Assembly (NCBI GenBank): GCA_031180805.1 | Contig: JAPSLL010000045.1 | Span: 1-34,792 of the forward strand | DNA from: Bacillus sp. (in: firmicutes) | Lineage (GTDB): Bacteria > Bacillota > Bacilli > Bacillales > Bacillaceae | Length of the DNA: 34,792 nucleotides | Direction of reading: 5' to 3' | Shown: positions 33,296 through 34,792 of the stretch, in pieces | How the letters are laid out: each line of letters begins with the position of its first letter | Numbering within the stretch: the first letter of the stretch is position 1 | Notes under the pieces: model-generated | What the model saw: only the letters and a program-made list of their open reading frames with translations | What the model was told of the DNA's origin: nothing | Database searches by the model: none | Translations under genes and position numbers: made by a program

Positions 33296-33313
33296 GGAAA
33301 AAGGAGTTTTTCC
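33296..33313 (+). promoter_or_regulatory. Ribosome-binding site in a hairpin loop before mtnA
   Basis: GGAAAAA pairs perfectly with TTTTTCC and the 4-nt loop is GGAG, the ribosome-binding site. It ends 2 nt before the ATG of mtnA, so translation could be damped unless upstream translation or a helper opens it. Confidence 0.5.
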
Positions 33314-33315
33314 CT

Positions 33316-34368
33316 ATGAGTAATACTACAAATACAATACCTCGTTCTGTTATTTGGCAGGATGATTCACTTATATTATTAAATCAGCAAAAAATCCCAC
33401 AAATAACCGAATATCTTGAGCTTACAACGATTGATGATGTTTGGGATGCGATTAATACATTAAAGGTAAAAGGCATCTCTGCAACAAGTATAACCGCAGC
33501 TTATGGGCTTGCCCTTGCTGGTTTACAGGATACATCTGAATCGTTAGAGCAATTTCGTGAATTGCTACATAAGCATAGAGATTATTTAGCAAGCTCACAG
33601 CCAACAGCATTTCATTTCATATGGGCATTGGATCGATTAGTGGATAGTATAAAAGATGCAAAATCAATTAATGAGGCAAAAACAACCATTGTTCACGAAG
33701 CAATTCAAATTCAAGTAGAGAATGAAGAGATTTGCCGTTTAATAGGCGAGCATGCTCTATCTGTTTTTAATCACGGTGATCGTGTCATGACAATTGGTCA
33801 TGCAGGTTCGCTCACTACTGCTAAATATGGAACTGCAATTGCACCATTTTACTTAGCAAAGGAAAAAAATGTTGATATTCAGGTCTTTGTCTGTGAGACG
33901 AGACCAGCACTTCATGGAGCCCGATTGACTACTTGGGAGCTTATGCAAGCAGATGTCGATGTCACGCTCATTACGGATAATATGGCTGCACATACAATCA
34001 AAGCAAAAAAAATCAATGCAATTATCGTTGGTGCCGACCGAATTGCCGCAAATGGTGATACTGCAAACAAAATAGGTACATTTAATTTAGCTTTACTTGC
34101 CAATGCCTTTCAAATTCCTTTTTATGTAGCTGCTCCTTTATCAACCATTGATCCATCAATTACCAATGGTGATGATATACCTATCGAAGAACGAAATCCA
34201 AAGGAAATCACGGAAATTCAGAAAACTCAAATAGCCCCAAAGGGAGTGAAGGTTTTTAACCCTTCCTTTGATGTGACACCTGGAGAATTAATTACAGGAA
34301 TCATTACCGAAAAAGGAATATTGACTGGAAATTATCAAGAATCGATTTCTTCTATTATTGCAAACTAA
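33316..34368 (+). CDS. mtnA: MtnA homologue (methylthioribose-1-phosphate isomerase fold) lacking catalytic Cys, 350 aa
   Basis: eIF2B-like fold clearly orthologous to B. subtilis MtnA. Retained are [17 protein letters not shown] with the catalytic Asp240, [18 protein letters not shown] and [11 protein letters not shown], so overall structure should hold. Numbering here is one higher. Changed at functional positions: Cys160 of CNAG is Gly (MTIGHAG), its Asn is His, Arg51 of RGAPAIG is Lys (KGISATS), Arg94 of RPTAINL is Gln (QPTAFHF). Catalysis by Cys/Asp and phosphate binding are thus impaired. mtnK lies 54 bp upstream on one transcript; a terminator follows. Either pseudoenzyme or altered substrate. 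Confidence 0.9.
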   Translation: MSNTTNTIPRSVIWQDDSLILLNQQKIPQITEYLELTTIDDVWDAINTLKVKGISATSITAAYGLALAGLQDTSESLEQFRELLHKHRDYLASSQPTAFHFIWALDRLVDSIKDAKSINEAKTTIVHEAIQIQVENEEICRLIGEHALSVFNHGDRVMTIGHAGSLTTAKYGTAIAPFYLAKEKNVDIQVFVCETRPALHGARLTTWELMQADVDVTLITDNMAAHTIKAKKINAIIVGADRIAANGDTANKIGTFNLALLANAFQIPFYVAAPLSTIDPSITNGDDIPIEERNPKEITEIQKTQIAPKGVKVFNPSFDVTPGELITGIITEKGILTGNYQESISSIIAN

Positions 34369-34377
34369 TTAAAATGA

Positions 34378-34415
34378 TGGGATATCTCAAAAGCTAAGTA
34401 GATATCCCAGTTATT
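34378..34415 (+). terminator. Terminator after mtnA
   Basis: TGGGATATCT pairs perfectly with AGATATCCCA around a 12-nt loop, followed by a T-rich stretch (GTTATTTTT). Confidence 0.8.
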
Positions 34416-34506
34416 TTTCATATTTTAATCGTATAAGCGAGCAACTCCAATTTAAGCTTAATATAATCTCTAGCAATTTAAGTGTGCCAACAAAGATCCA
34501 ATACGT

Positions 34507-34620
34507 TCACTTCAGCTTTTCAAGAAGAATCTGTCTTTCCTGTTCAGAAATAATTCGCAGCTTTGAACAAATCGAAGTGTAGAAATACACTTTTTTTGCC
34601 TGTTTTTTAATTAACCACAT
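34507..34620 (-). CDS. Possible small basic protein, 37 aa
   Basis: ATG follows AAGGGG with about 8 nt on the minus strand. The product begins MWLIKKQAKKVYFYTSICSK and ends with an amphipathic helix ISEQERQILLEKLK. No family recognised; Spo0E, Sda and SASP motifs are absent. The ribosome-binding site, codon use and helix pattern are the only evidence. The remaining bases to the window end (34621-34792) hold nothing else I can name. Confidence 0.45.
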   Translation of the reverse strand: MWLIKKQAKKVYFYTSICSKLRIISEQERQILLEKLK

Positions 34621-34792
34621 AAGCTTGCCCCTTTCTTTCCCATATTCAACTTTTTTTCCTTACTCAAATTATATGTATTTTATTCAAACTTGTGACAAGT
34701 CATATGCCTATCGTAAGATCATGTTTGTCTTCTTCTCCTCTTATTTAGATGCTTGCGTTTACGATATAGGTTTAAAAGTGTTTTCCACTATC

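Noticed and set aside
1-34792. CRISPR arrays, tRNA or rRNA genes, insertion-sequence transposases, prophage
   Set aside because: No regular direct repeats, no cloverleaf or rRNA sequence and no transposase or phage genes seen.

Overview
The window comes from a low-GC, endospore-forming, flagellated member of the Bacillaceae. Spore genes (stoA, ykvU-like, a SleB/CwlJ-type hydrolase, a CotD-like coat protein, a Spo0E-type phosphatase), motAB with a sigma-D promoter, and CtsR, PerR, Zur, LexA and MhqR operators all point that way. From memory, gene order follows the Bacillus subtilis ykvY-to-mtnA segment (ykvY, pfeT/zosA, stoA, ykvU, ykvT, ykvS, queF-E-D-C, ykvI, clpE, motAB, mhqR, spo0E region, mtnKA) with lineage-specific insertions. 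I cannot name the species.

Layout. 1-2.5 kb: an unknown small gene, a small WYL-like gene behind a LexA-box promoter, a structured intergenic segment and a MATE pump. 2.6-10.3 kb: an rpmG paralogue (zinc-independent L33) with two Zur boxes, a Xaa-Pro peptidase, the P1B4 ATPase PfeT with two PerR-box-like sites, stoA, ykvU, a VOC protein and a LysM-SleB hydrolase. 10.6-14.5 kb: a small sigma-like protein, a patatin, ykvS, a coat protein, a small membrane protein and two probable gene remnants. 14.5-17.3 kb: queC-queD-queE-queF behind a preQ1-I riboswitch. 17.4-20.8 kb: a SET-domain protein, a CorC/HlyC-type protein and YkvI. 20.9-24.9 kb: CtsR-controlled clpE, a two-helix potassium channel and a small membrane protein. 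25-29.4 kb: motAB, mhqR with its operator, a ZIP transporter, a Spo0E-like protein and a CBS protein. 29.5-31.5 kb: an ABC-F protein behind an attenuator-like leader. 31.7-34.4 kb: an S-box (SAM) riboswitch and an mtnK-mtnA pair. The end holds one 37-codon gene candidate.

The most unusual observation is the mtnK-mtnA pair. Both genes are full length and lie under an intact SAM riboswitch, yet both lack key catalytic residues: Asp233 to Asn and Glu252 to Gly in the kinase, Cys160 to Gly in the isomerase. They also lack several arginines that contact the substrate phosphate. They look like a co-diverged pseudoenzyme or neofunctionalised pair rather than a working methylthioribose salvage module.

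Other points are the L33 gene with two Zur boxes, the ABC-F attenuator with a possible antiterminator, an MhqR-type operator at mhqR, tandem hairpins hiding a perfect Shine-Dalgarno sequence before the CorC-like gene, and several terminators whose stems contain stop codons. Metal and redox control is a theme: PerR-PfeT, Zur-L33, ZIP, CorC and MhqR.
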